DNA of 19,742 nt from JBBQIY01 sp964618405 (GTDB lineage Bacteria; Verrucomicrobiota; Kiritimatiellia; RFP12; UBA3636), in NCBI GenBank assembly GCA_964618405.1, contig CAZUAY010000034.1, positions 1 through 19,742 of the forward strand. Direction: 5' to 3'. A program made the position numbers and the translations under genes. The notes under the pieces are model-generated. The model did not search any database. It was given only the letters and a program-made list of their open reading frames with translations, and had not been told where the DNA came from. How positions within the stretch are numbered: the first letter of the stretch is position 1; every line of letters starts with the position of its first letter. Shown piece by piece: positions 1 through 8,296 of this stretch.

Positions 1-2571
1 CTTGCCTACTAAATCCACAAATTGCGGGGAGGCTGCTGTATTGCCTGTGCCGACTCCCCCCCAATCGCTAACCGTATGCGAAACTTCGACATTAGATGCA
101 TAGGGGCTTATATTGGCGAGTTCAGCCCCTCCATCTTTCCCCGCCTTATAATTATCGTAAACAATACAATTCCGTATCAACGCAGGGTTCGGCGAGGTCT
201 TATAAAAATGCACACCCCCCGAGGACTGCCATGTGCCGGTCATGTTGCTGACAATCGTGCAACTTTCAACCACACCGCCAGCATATTTATCGTAGAACGC
301 AATTGCGCCGCCGTAGGTACGCGCATCGTTGTCGTAAAACAACGAATTCCTGATCGTCACGTTCGTCGTGCCGACTACGTAGGCTCCGCCCCCGACGTTG
401 CCGCGGAAAGTGCAATTTTCAATGAGCGTGGGGCTGCGTATCCGGATGCCGCCTCCGGTTTGTCTTGCTGTGCTTTCGGCGATCAGCGTATTTCGAATGA
501 CCGTGCAACCGCCTGCTCCTTCTCTGATATCGATCGCGCCGCCACTGGCCATGGTTCCATACACCAGATTGCTCACAAGCGTACAATTTTCGATCCGCGC
601 GAGGCTGTCGCGCAGCAATACACCGCCACCGCCATCCTTGCTGTTACTGCGTCCAACCGTGCAGTTGCGAATCGTGACGTTCTCCACAATCGCTGTGTAG
701 GCCGCGCTGCCAGCCGTTCCTATCACTAAAATCCCACCGCCGCCTCTTTTGTCACCACCGCTAATGACATGACAATCCTCGATTTTGCAGTTCCGCAGAA
801 CACCTGAACCCGCTGTCGTATCAAGATAACCCCCGCCGCCCCAGCCAGTGTTAATCCCACGCGTAATGGTAAACCCGTCAACTGTCGGCGCCCCCGAAAG
901 CCTAACGCCTCTCCGCGTCATTTCGCCATCGATAACCACCGCTTCCACTTCACCCCAGGCTTGCAGTGTGCGGTTACCGCCAATCGTCACGACGTTATCA
1001 CCAGTGGCTTCGGTATAGAGACCCGGCGCAACACGGATGGTGTCGGTGTCGGCGGATGCAGTAACGGCATCCTGAATCGATGCAGCGGCCGTTGTCCACG
1101 TGTCGAAGGGAGAAGCGGCCAGTAAATTGCCAGCCGCCACGTAGAGATTCCCGTCAGTAGGTGGACTAACCGCCGTGGTGATGGTCACGGCGCAGTCTGC
1201 GCTGGCGATGTTCCCTGCGGCATTGATGACTCGCAACGAGAGCGTGTAAGAAGCTGGTTGGTTAGTCAGCGTGACGTAGGGTGCCGCAGGTGTAAAATCG
1301 CCCCATGGGCCGCCATTCAGGCTGGCTTCGTACGCATGGATGGGTATCGATTCCCCGCTGGCCGTCGTTCCACCCGTTGAGCCGTCGTCAAGTTCCCGCC
1401 CAGTGACCCGCACCGTAAACCCAGCCGTTTCACGCGTCAGCGAGATGCGTGCAGATGGGACGGGAGCAGCAGTGGTGTAGCGCATCATCGTGCCCGAACG
1501 GCGCAACGCGACTGCCCCCGTCGAGTTTGTAAACCAAGCGTAAAGCAATACGTTCGTCTCGCTTGCCGGCCGGGTAAAGGGAACGAAGGTGGGTGGTGTT
1601 GAGACCGCCGTCCAGGTGCCCAACGAGCCGATGTCACCGCTCTCGGTAATCTGGTACGAGTTATACCCTGCTGGAATCGGGAACGTCACGACATCGACTT
1701 CGTTGGAGCCGGTGAAATCAGTACTGCCCGTAGCTCGGTCGGCCACCGTAAACGGAGTCCACGCGACAAAGGGGTCGTCGGCTTCCGAAACGGGCAGGTC
1801 GGGGCGCAGAGCCCACCCGGCGTTGACCAGATCACCGGTGCTGTTGTTTGACGTGCCATCTTGGGCCGTATCGNNNNNNNNNNCAACATTATTGTTTGAC
1901 GTACGATCCCCGGCCGTTTCCCCCGTTCCGTCGTCCATCGGCCAGTATCCGATCAGGCCGCTTTCGTTGCCGGCAAGTCGGCGGTACATGTTGTCCCGAA
2001 TCTGGGTCTGTGTACGGGCAACGTTCCACATCCGCACATCACTCTTATACCCGTCGAGGTCGATTGAATTGTACCCGCCGATGTAGAGATTGTGCGTTGG
2101 AACATCATGATAGGAGAATGCCTTGGTGATTTGCAGATCGCCGTCTAGATAGAGGGAGACGTCCGTTCCATCGAAGCTGAACGCGGTGTGGTACCAACGA
2201 TAGGGCGTATAGGACATGTCCACTTTTTCAACTGTTCCTGTGGAGGACGAATGGATGGTCAGGCGACGGTTGTAATCCCTAAGCTCATAAAATCCCATGT
2301 AAAACGTATCTGTCGTCCCGTCCTTTGCCGCATTCTTACTCAGCAGCATGTTATTCAATTCAACGGAACGCATGTATATCCAGCCTTCCACGGTAAAAGG
2401 TTGGTTGGTACCGAGTTGCAGCGATGCCGGTGCGCCCAGTGCAATATAGCTATTGTCGCGGAAAAACTCGGCTACGGCGGGTTCGCCTTGAACGGCTGTA
2501 CCGCATAGTATCATAAGCGCAAGCGCTAAGCCTGCTACGTTGAACCTTAATCTCATTTTTTTTGTTTTCAT
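1..2571 (-). CDS. Large secreted LamG plus right-handed beta-helix protein (3' end outside window)
   Basis: A single open frame runs from ATG 2571 to the left window edge, giving 857 codons and no stop, so the C-terminus is missing. The start is fixed by a strong AAAAGGAG site 5 nt upstream. Residues 1-28 form a Sec signal peptide with a basic start and hydrophobic core (VAGLALALMILC). Residues about 32-225 are a LamG/concanavalin-like domain, with PFTVEGWIYM, WYHTAFSFDGT, LYLDGDLQ, YIGGYN and DVRMWNVARTQTQI as diagnostic strands. Residues about 375-460 look like an Ig/Fn3-type module. From about residue 470 a parallel beta-helix begins (SIQDAV, DTIRVAPGLYTE), followed by repeated CxI/CTxxxN coils such as GGGGILV and NCTFRGN, and later SPQFVD. 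Such proteins are usually cell-surface or exported polysaccharide-binding proteins or lyases; I see no catalytic signature. Ten Ns interrupt codons 230-233, and the frame is the same on both sides. It has its own promoter. Confidence 0.85.
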   Translation of the reverse strand, partial: MKTKKMRLRFNVAGLALALMILCGTAVQGEPAVAEFFRDNSYIALGAPASLQLGTNQPFTVEGWIYMRSVELNNMLLSKNAAKDGTTDTFYMGFYELRDYNRRLTIHSSSTGTVEKVDMSYTPYRWYHTAFSFDGTDVSLYLDGDLQITKAFSYHDVPTHNLYIGGYNSIDLDGYKSDVRMWNVARTQTQIRDNMYRRLAGNESGLIGYWPMDDGTGETAGDRTSNNNVXXXXDTAQDGTSNNSTGDLVNAGWALRPDLPVSEADDPFVAWTPFTVADRATGSTDFTGSNEVDVVTFPIPAGYNSYQITESGDIGSLGTWTAVSTPPTFVPFTRPASETNVLLYAWFTNSTGAVALRRSGTMMRYTTAAPVPSARISLTRETAGFTVRVTGRELDDGSTGGTTASGESIPIHAYEASLNGGPWGDFTPAAPYVTLTNQPASYTLSLRVINAAGNIASADCAVTITTAVSPPTDGNLYVAAGNLLAASPFDTWTTAAASIQDAVTASADTDTIRVAPGLYTEATGDNVVTIGGNRTLQAWGEVEAVVIDGEMTRRGVRLSGAPTVDGFTITRGINTGWGGGGYLDTTAGSGVLRNCKIEDCHVISGGDKRGGGGILVIGTAGSAAYTAIVENVTIRNCTVGRSNSKDGGGGVLLRDSLARIENCTLVSNLVYGTMASGGAIDIREGAGGCTVIRNTLIAESTARQTGGGIRIRSPTLIENCTFRGNVGGGAYVVGTTNVTIRNSLFYDNDARTYGGAIAFYDKYAGGVVESCTIVSNMTGTWQSSGGVHFYKTSPNPALIRNCIVYDNYKAGKDGGAELANISPYASNVEVSHTVSDWGGVGTGNTAASPQFVDLVGK
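1874..1883. other. Assembly gap of ten Ns inside the LamG/beta-helix gene
   Basis: Exactly ten unknown bases occur between the LamG domain and the following linker. The reading frame of the minus-strand gene is identical on both sides, but ten is a common placeholder length, so the true gap size is unknown. The two flanks encode similar short segments (GDRTSNNN before and QDGTSNNS after), which could confuse an assembler. Confidence 0.97.
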
Positions 2572-2589
2572 GTTGACTCCTTTTTCTGT

Positions 2590-2691
2590 TTAGGGGTGAA
2601 CCTCAATAGAGCGATGGGACAGGAAATAACGGAATGCTTTCATCGTCGTGATATCGTAGAAGTAGGCGTTTGTAAATTTCTGATGAGTCAT
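2590..2691 (-). CDS. 33-codon leader ORF upstream of the LamG/beta-helix gene
   Basis: An ATG-to-TAA frame of 33 codons begins MTHQKFTNAYFYDITTMK and ends SIEVHP. It lies between the candidate promoter (2720-2748) and the LamG start, ending 18 nt before that ATG and just before its AAAAGGAG site. A GAGG sequence lies about 11 nt upstream of its ATG, which is a weak and rather distant ribosome site. The peptide is aromatic and basic, has no signal peptide or known domain, and I do not recognise it. It could be a regulatory leader peptide, a small protein, or chance. Confidence 0.35.
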   Translation of the reverse strand: MTHQKFTNAYFYDITTMKAFRYFLSHRSIEVHP

Positions 2692-2719
2692 GGTTTTTCC
2701 AACCTCATTTAATGTAATA

Positions 2720-2748
2720 ACGGTAGCGTTTCATCTCAAAAATGTCAA
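2720..2748 (-). promoter_or_regulatory. Candidate sigma-70-type promoter for the LamG/beta-helix gene
   Basis: A perfect -35 hexamer TTGACA (2748-2743) is followed by a 17-nt spacer and TACCGT (2725-2720) at the -10 position; the -10 matches the consensus only at its ends. A small inverted repeat AACG-CTAC-CGTT covers the -10, a plausible repressor site. The promoter lies 149 nt upstream of the LamG ATG, leaving a long leader that contains the 33-codon ORF. Confidence 0.5.
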
Positions 2749-2805
2749 TCAAAAACGAGCGAAATCGACCCAAAAATGAAAGTGGCTATCGCAGCGAAAT
2801 GGATT

Positions 2806-2833
2806 CAGGGAAGTTTAGCGTTACGCTTCCCTG
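2806..2833 (-). terminator. Hairpin downstream of sialidase-like gene A, possible terminator
   Basis: The 8-bp perfect inverted repeat CAGGGAAG/CTTCCCTG is separated by 12 nt, beginning 26 nt after the stop of gene A. An alternative inner pairing AGCG-TTA-CGCT overlaps it. No U-run follows directly on the transcribed strand, so this is not a classical Rho-independent terminator. It could instead end transcripts weakly or stabilise the 3' end of the operon message. Confidence 0.35.
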
Positions 2834-2859
2834 TAATACTGATACCGCAGTTTCAGCTT

Positions 2860-4533
2860 TTATTCCTTCCCAAATTCCAACAGATTGACACGCTGAAAGC
2901 CTAACCGCCGGTATTTGTCGCGTTCGTACAACACGCCAACTTCTCCACCGGGCAGGGCCACCAAGGCGAGGTTGGCGGCCGATCCGTCGTCAATCACCCG
3001 AGAGATTGGCCAGGTTTGGCCATCGTCTAGGCTCACGTAGACCGTCAGCCGGGTTTTGTGATCGGCGGCACCGCAGAACACGAGCGGTCGGATTTTCTCC
3101 GCTACCGTCTGATCTGGCCAATCCATAGCCAGTAGTTGGCCCTGGCCGGGAATCGGGATTCCTGGCTCGTAGCAAGTCTCGACAAAGCTGACGCCCCCAT
3201 CTTGACTGATCAAGAATAAGCGCTTGGGCGTACCGGCATTCATCACCCGTGGACTCACGAGTATCCGTCCGTCTGACCGCTCGACGAGGGTTGGCTCGCT
3301 GGCCGAAAAGCAGGCGGTCAGCGCACCCGGGTTCCAGGTCTGACCGTGATCGTCTGAGTAGAGGAGGCCGATGATGTTTTTTGTGTAGAGCGCCAGGAGC
3401 AGCCGCCCCCGGAATGGCCCGAACTGCAACTGGATCGCACAGTTCGCCGTGCCGGGCGTCAGACTGTCCCAGCCACCTGGAAGTGCTCCGCTCAAGGAAC
3501 GGGGTTCTGACCAGGTTTGCCCCTCGTCTTGCGAGGATATAACCCACGGCCCGCGTGTAAAGAGGAAAATTTCTCCGGTGTCTCGATCAACGAGAGGCGA
3601 AGGATCGCGCGCCTCATAGGTCGCACCGCGGTCGAGCAAGATGCGTTGTTCCGACCAGGTCCGGCCTTCGTCATCGGACTGTTTCATCGCGCAATGGATT
3701 TCGCTCGCTTGAATTTCAGTCCCCCGGGTCATGCTCCACTCCCAGCCGCGGGACAAATAAGCACGGCGTGCTTCACAGAAGGCCAGAAGACGCCCACCGC
3801 GAGTCATGCAAATGGAAGGGATACGGTAAAGCGAATAGTCTCCGGAATTCAACTGCCAGATGTCTGTGCTCGGAAAGACCGGATCGAGGAAACACCCTTC
3901 AGCCCAGAATTCGTGGATGCGCATCGTGCCGCGTCCCGGTAGAAAGCCAACGTTGATGGGCCAGCCGGTATCGCCGCAACGGCCGACTGCGATGCGGCGT
4001 CCACCGCTCAGGTTGTGCCGGAAGACTTCCCGTCCGTCGATCTCGAAAATCAGTTCTGTCCCGCATCGGAAGATATCGATCGTGAACGCTTCACCGGGAC
4101 GGAAGAAATCGTGGCAGTTGCCAGCGATCTGCTTTTCAAAGGTGTCGTCGGCAGGCGACCACGTGTGATGCGGATCAGTCATTCCGTGAACGATTCGCAT
4201 AACTTTTTCGGGACTCTTGGGCCTTGGATACCGATCTTCGTCGAGACAGATTCGGAAGGTGCAATTGCCTTCCGGGCGAGACCAGTTGTAATGATAGTGC
4301 CCCCCCAGCAGAACCGAAGCGCCGGAGCCATTCAGTTGATCGAGCGTCACGCGTGCGTGAATGTGAAAATCACATTCCTCCAGACACGCATCGCCGAACA
4401 TCGGGTTGCCCCAACGCTCGTCTGGGAGTAGAACCAAAGCACCGCCTTCACAGTGGCAGCGGTCATCGCCACCCACCATTCCAATTGGCACTCCGGCCTG
4501 AACCAACACCTTTCGACTTATTCTCGCAGTCAT
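2860..4533 (-). CDS. Two-domain sialidase-like Asp-box protein, paralog A
   Basis: This 557-aa protein has no signal peptide, so it is probably cytoplasmic. Residues 1-215 form a concanavalin-like domain with the conserved blocks LPDERWGNP (37-44), DFHIHAR (55-61) and GGHYHY (77-82). Residues about 225-550 form a GH33-type six-bladed propeller: YRIPSI with Arg237, EAR at 254-256, five Asp boxes (286-293, 334-341, 393-400, 443-450, 501-508), SEP with Glu413, Arg429 in SPR and Arg495 in TRL. The nucleophilic Tyr of GH33 is not found: the equivalent block (515-530) reads DDGSAANLALVALPGG. No acid/base Asp follows the EAR motif. Activity is therefore uncertain; it is sialidase-like by fold, not by proven chemistry. 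The start ATG overlaps the stop of paralog B (ATGA), with AAGGAG 5 nt upstream, indicating translational coupling. It is the last gene of its transcript and is followed by a hairpin. Confidence 0.9.
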   Translation of the reverse strand: MTARISRKVLVQAGVPIGMVGGDDRCHCEGGALVLLPDERWGNPMFGDACLEECDFHIHARVTLDQLNGSGASVLLGGHYHYNWSRPEGNCTFRICLDEDRYPRPKSPEKVMRIVHGMTDPHHTWSPADDTFEKQIAGNCHDFFRPGEAFTIDIFRCGTELIFEIDGREVFRHNLSGGRRIAVGRCGDTGWPINVGFLPGRGTMRIHEFWAEGCFLDPVFPSTDIWQLNSGDYSLYRIPSICMTRGGRLLAFCEARRAYLSRGWEWSMTRGTEIQASEIHCAMKQSDDEGRTWSEQRILLDRGATYEARDPSPLVDRDTGEIFLFTRGPWVISSQDEGQTWSEPRSLSGALPGGWDSLTPGTANCAIQLQFGPFRGRLLLALYTKNIIGLLYSDDHGQTWNPGALTACFSASEPTLVERSDGRILVSPRVMNAGTPKRLFLISQDGGVSFVETCYEPGIPIPGQGQLLAMDWPDQTVAEKIRPLVFCGAADHKTRLTVYVSLDDGQTWPISRVIDDGSAANLALVALPGGEVGVLYERDKYRRLGFQRVNLLEFGKE

Positions 4534-6212
4534 CCTAACTCCTTTTCACGAATGAGCGCGTCTAAATCCACACGCTGGAAACTCAACCGCCGATACTTGT
4601 CACGTTCATACAGGACACCGACTTCTCCGCCCGGTAGTGCCACCAATGCCAGATTCGCAGCCGATCCGTCGTCAATGATCTGGGAGATTGGCCACGTCTT
4701 GCCGTCGTCTAGGCTCACGTACAAGGTCAGTCGAGTCTTATTTGCGGCGGTGCCGCAAAACACAAGTGGGCGGACATCCCCCGCTGCGGTCTGATCTGGG
4801 CTGTCTACCGCGAGCAGCTCGCCCTGACCTGGAATTGGGATCGCCGGCTCATAGCGGGTTTCTGCAAAGCTGGAGCCGCCATCGTGACTGATCAAAAACA
4901 AGCGCCCGTACGTGTTCTCATCCATCATGCGTGGACTCACAATCACCCGGCCATCCGCCAGCTCCATCACCGTAGGTTCAGCGGCGTTGGCGATGACGCG
5001 CATTGCGCCTGGCTGCCACGTTTGACCGTGATCATCGGAAATGATCACGCTGATCATGTTTCCCCCGTAGAGCGCGGCAATGAGCCGCCCGGGAAAAGAC
5101 CCATGCCGCAATTGGATCGCGCTGTTGGCCGTGCCGGGAGTTAAGTTTTTAAAGCCACCAGGAGCAGCCGTATGCAGGGATCGCGGGGCGGACCAGGTCT
5201 GACCTTGATCCCTCGACGAAATGACCCACGGCCCACCGCGTGTAAACAAGAAAAGCTCTCCGGTCTCTGTGTCAAACAGGGGGGATGGATCGCGCGCCTC
5301 GTAGGTTGCGCCTCGAGCAATCACGCTCATTTGTTCTGACCAAGTCCGTCCACCGTCGTCGGAGCGCTTCATCACACAATGAACCTCATCCTTGACCAGC
5401 GCATAGTCCCATTCCCACGCGCGAGACAGGCGCGCACGACGTGCTTCCGTGAAGGCGAGAAGTTGCCCACCGCCAATCTGGCAGAGCGAAGGGATCCGGT
5501 AGTGGGAATACCCCCCGGAATTGAAGAGCCAAGGATCCGTAGTTGGAAAAAACGGGGTGGGGGAGCGGCCCTCGGCCCAAAAATCGTGAATCCGAAGCGG
5601 CGCATGACCGGGCAAAAACCCGACGCTGACCGGCCAACCCGTATCGCCGGAACGGCCGGGGGAGATGCCGCTCGCATCATCACGTAGCGAGATGCAAAAC
5701 ACGTCCCGTCCGTCGATCGCACAGGTCAAGTCCTCGCCGCGCCGAAAAAGATCGATCACGAAGGGCACACCGGGGGTGAAGAAATCGCGGCTCTTGCCGA
5801 CGACTTGTTTTGCGGGCAGGTTCTCGCTCAGGTTCCAGTGTCTTTTGAGCGGATTGGCCATCCCATGAACAATGTACATCGGCTTGTCCAGCGACTTATG
5901 CGCTGGCGCGATGTCTTCATCGAGACAGATCCGGAAAGTGCAATTGCCTTCCGGTCGGGAATGCGAGTAATGATAGTGGCCACCGAGCAGCAATGAAGCA
6001 CCGGAGCCGACCAAACGATCGAGCGTGACTCGCGCGTGGATGTGGAAGTCGGCCTCTTCTAAACACGCATCACCGAACTGGGGGTTTCCCCAACGCTCGT
6101 CCGGCAGTAAAACCAGCGCATCGCTTTCGCGGCGACAGCGATCGGCGCCGCCGAGCATCCCAACCGACTCTCCGGCCAGAACAAAACTTTTTCGACTTTC
6201 TTTTCCAATCAT
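4530..6212 (-). CDS. Two-domain sialidase-like Asp-box protein, paralog B
   Basis: This 560-aa protein is the adjacent paralog of A, with the same lectin-like N-domain (LPDERWGNP 37-44, DFHIHAR 55-61, GGHYHY 77-82) and the same propeller. It has no signal peptide. Landmarks are YRIPSL with Arg239, EAR 256-258, Asp boxes at 284-291, 333-340, 392-399, 442-449 and 500-507, Glu412 in AEP, Arg428 in SPR and Arg494 in TRL. As in A, the block where GH33 enzymes hold the catalytic Tyr reads DDGSAANLALVALPGG (514-529). The start ATG 6212 has AAGGA about 7 nt upstream; another ATG 5 nt further upstream is out of frame. The gene begins 94 nt after the GH43/32-like gene and overlaps A by 4 nt, so A and B are almost certainly co-translated. 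They probably arose by tandem duplication and have since diverged. Confidence 0.9.
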   Translation of the reverse strand: MIGKESRKSFVLAGESVGMLGGADRCRRESDALVLLPDERWGNPQFGDACLEEADFHIHARVTLDRLVGSGASLLLGGHYHYSHSRPEGNCTFRICLDEDIAPAHKSLDKPMYIVHGMANPLKRHWNLSENLPAKQVVGKSRDFFTPGVPFVIDLFRRGEDLTCAIDGRDVFCISLRDDASGISPGRSGDTGWPVSVGFLPGHAPLRIHDFWAEGRSPTPFFPTTDPWLFNSGGYSHYRIPSLCQIGGGQLLAFTEARRARLSRAWEWDYALVKDEVHCVMKRSDDGGRTWSEQMSVIARGATYEARDPSPLFDTETGELFLFTRGGPWVISSRDQGQTWSAPRSLHTAAPGGFKNLTPGTANSAIQLRHGSFPGRLIAALYGGNMISVIISDDHGQTWQPGAMRVIANAAEPTVMELADGRVIVSPRMMDENTYGRLFLISHDGGSSFAETRYEPAIPIPGQGELLAVDSPDQTAAGDVRPLVFCGTAANKTRLTLYVSLDDGKTWPISQIIDDGSAANLALVALPGGEVGVLYERDKYRRLSFQRVDLDALIREKELG

Positions 6213-6306
6213 TTCATTTCCTTTTCAAGGATTATCTCAAAGAAGTAATATCGCGGCACCTGCTTTGTGGGTGTTTGTCTCGCTCTTAGCAGCATTCTCG
6301 TCCTCC

Positions 6307-8292
6307 CTATCCCTTCCTCACGACTTGCCGCTCGCCACTTTCAACTCTTTCATCTTCTCTGAAACGAAATGAATACCAGTCTGCGTCATGCAGTCGTGCG
6401 CGGATACGAATGGGCCGTCCAGCAAGTTTACCCAGGTCGCTTTCGGGGAACCAATCTACCCTGTGCGCGATTTCATTGCCATATAGAACCTCGCTGTCGT
6501 TCAGTCCGAATCCCGGCAACGGCGCGCCTGCTTCATCGCAGAGCGCAAACCGCAACGCCCCAATGGCGGATGTCGCGTAGTTGACCTCCAGCCGGTTTCC
6601 CGAAAAAATGAGGGGTCGCGTCAAAACCTCGCCAACGCCTCCGCCCGCATGGATGGAGACAAATCCGTCCGTTCGAATCGTGCCCCGACGCAGCCGTATT
6701 CCCGGATGCCGATAGTGCTCATTCCAATAGAGGCTGAGCGTATCGGGCGTCAATTGGAGCATGCCCCATACGGGGAAATTATTGCGGTCGGTCCAGGTTT
6801 CGCATTCGGACCCTGGGCGAATAAATCCCTCCTCCCATCGTTCGAATGAAACCCCATCCCGACTGCTAATCAGAATGGCATCGCTGACGCCGTGATGTGG
6901 ATGTGCGAGCACCTTCCGACGTTGGCCCACGAATCGGGCTGGAGTGCCGATATAGAGATGTGGCGCGCGGGCATAAGGCAGAATTCCGTTCGTATACATC
7001 TCCTCCTCGCGGTCATCGCTATACCGGACGAGTATCGGTTCTGTCCAGAGAATAAAGTCCTTCGACGTGCAGGTTGCGATGCGCCGTAATCCGCCGGTGT
7101 TGTCACGCAGAAAACAGACGTACAGCCCACGCAACGAATCCCAAAAGGCAAGATTTTGTGAGTCGAAACCGCCCTTCGTAATAATAGGCTCATCTGCAAT
7201 CAGGCGCCAATGGATTCCGTCGGCCGAGCCATAGGCACCGAGACCCTTTTGCGGATGATAGGCTATCGCTTTGTATCGCTGATCAACCTTGGCGTCGGGG
7301 TTGGAGTCCTTGAACGGGGTGAAGTTATGGGCCGCAGCCCCGTGCCAGATGATGTTGTTCTCTTTCGATTCGTTAAATTCATAGAGGCCCAGCGTTGGCC
7401 GGGTGAAGTGGATGCCGTCATCGCTTTCCGCCACGCATGTAAACTGGTCTTTCGATCGATCCACGATCACCGCGGGCCGTCCGCTGTAATACATCCGAAT
7501 GCGGTTCTCCTCTTCAACCATTGCCGGATAGCCAATGTTGCCTTCCCACGGTTTGCCGTGTTGGCCGGCTTGAAAGACGATCTCTTGGGGGACGGGATGA
7601 TGCAACCGCCGCTCCGCGTCGCCGCTCAACCCATCAAGGAGGAACTCATCGATGAACAATTCTCGCCGTGAACCAATCGTAACGGCTGCTTTGCCGCTGG
7701 GATTGACGGTGAGCGTAGCGCTCCGCCAGCGTTTGTCTGTGTTGAAAGGATCCGACAAAATAGAGCGGAAATCTCCGATGCGTAGTTCGCGTGGCCCTCC
7801 CAGAGCAAGGATGGAACGGCCTTTTCCCGCGACGAGACGCACAGCCAGAACATTCTGCCCCCCACGGAACGTGACCGTCAGCATTTGGTCCGAGATGGAG
7901 GGAGGAAAGCAATGATTTTCCTTTCCATCTCCGCCCACAATTTGCTCGCCGTTGAGCCAGGCTTCCAGCCAGCAGTCACCGCCCAAGCCTAACGTAATGC
8001 GTTTCGCTTCCGTGGCGATCAGCGGGATGAAGACGTAGGCCGTCTTGCCAAGTGTTTCTGTTTGATGCGGAATTCCAAAAAAGGGGCAGAAATCGAATTG
8101 GTTAAGCGTCGGCGTCACTCGCGTGGGTTTCAGCGTTGCTCCGCCGACCGTGAGGGTATCGGGGATAGCCATCAGCACTTTCTCTGGCAACGTCTCGTCG
8201 TGCTGTGCGAAGGGTGCAAAGACAGTCCACTGTCCTGGAAACTGAACGTCCCCAACAATTTCGTTGGATGCGTCCTCGTCTGAAACGATCAT
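6307..8292 (-). CDS. GH43/GH32-like five-bladed propeller protein with N-terminal galactose-binding-like domain
   Basis: I place the start at ATG 8292 (661 aa) because GGAG lies 7 nt upstream; the longer frame to 8334 would run into the end of the symporter gene. There is no signal peptide. Residues about 15-170 resemble a galactose-binding beta-sandwich (TAYVFIPL, LGGDCWLEAWLNGE, GGQNVLAVRLVAG). From about 205 a five-bladed propeller of the GH43/GH32/GH130 type begins with ELFIDEFLLDG (211-221), PWEGNIGYP (248-256) and RMYYSGRPAV. The C-terminal sandwich at about 550-650 carries LTRPLIFSGNRLEVNY and WYSFRFRE. Proteins of this architecture are common in Planctomycetes and Verrucomicrobia, mostly uncharacterised. 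Catalytic acids cannot be assigned with confidence. Only 4 nt separate its ATG from the symporter stop, so the two are one operon and probably one pathway. Confidence 0.85.
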   Translation of the reverse strand: MIVSDEDASNEIVGDVQFPGQWTVFAPFAQHDETLPEKVLMAIPDTLTVGGATLKPTRVTPTLNQFDFCPFFGIPHQTETLGKTAYVFIPLIATEAKRITLGLGGDCWLEAWLNGEQIVGGDGKENHCFPPSISDQMLTVTFRGGQNVLAVRLVAGKGRSILALGGPRELRIGDFRSILSDPFNTDKRWRSATLTVNPSGKAAVTIGSRRELFIDEFLLDGLSGDAERRLHHPVPQEIVFQAGQHGKPWEGNIGYPAMVEEENRIRMYYSGRPAVIVDRSKDQFTCVAESDDGIHFTRPTLGLYEFNESKENNIIWHGAAAHNFTPFKDSNPDAKVDQRYKAIAYHPQKGLGAYGSADGIHWRLIADEPIITKGGFDSQNLAFWDSLRGLYVCFLRDNTGGLRRIATCTSKDFILWTEPILVRYSDDREEEMYTNGILPYARAPHLYIGTPARFVGQRRKVLAHPHHGVSDAILISSRDGVSFERWEEGFIRPGSECETWTDRNNFPVWGMLQLTPDTLSLYWNEHYRHPGIRLRRGTIRTDGFVSIHAGGGVGEVLTRPLIFSGNRLEVNYATSAIGALRFALCDEAGAPLPGFGLNDSEVLYGNEIAHRVDWFPESDLGKLAGRPIRIRARLHDADWYSFRFREDERVESGERQVVRKG

Positions 8293-8296
8293 GTTA

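Noticed and set aside
22..729. Long plus-strand open frame of 235 codons opposite the beta-helix region
   Set aside because: The minus strand carries a continuous frame with typical beta-helix coil repeats over the same bases; the plus frame has no RBS and no recognisable protein features.
3517..4538. Several overlapping plus-strand frames opposite paralog A, with similar ones opposite paralogs B and C
   Set aside because: They are shadows of GC-rich minus-strand genes; their amino-acid composition is rich in Arg, Pro and Ser, and the minus frames have clear conserved domains.
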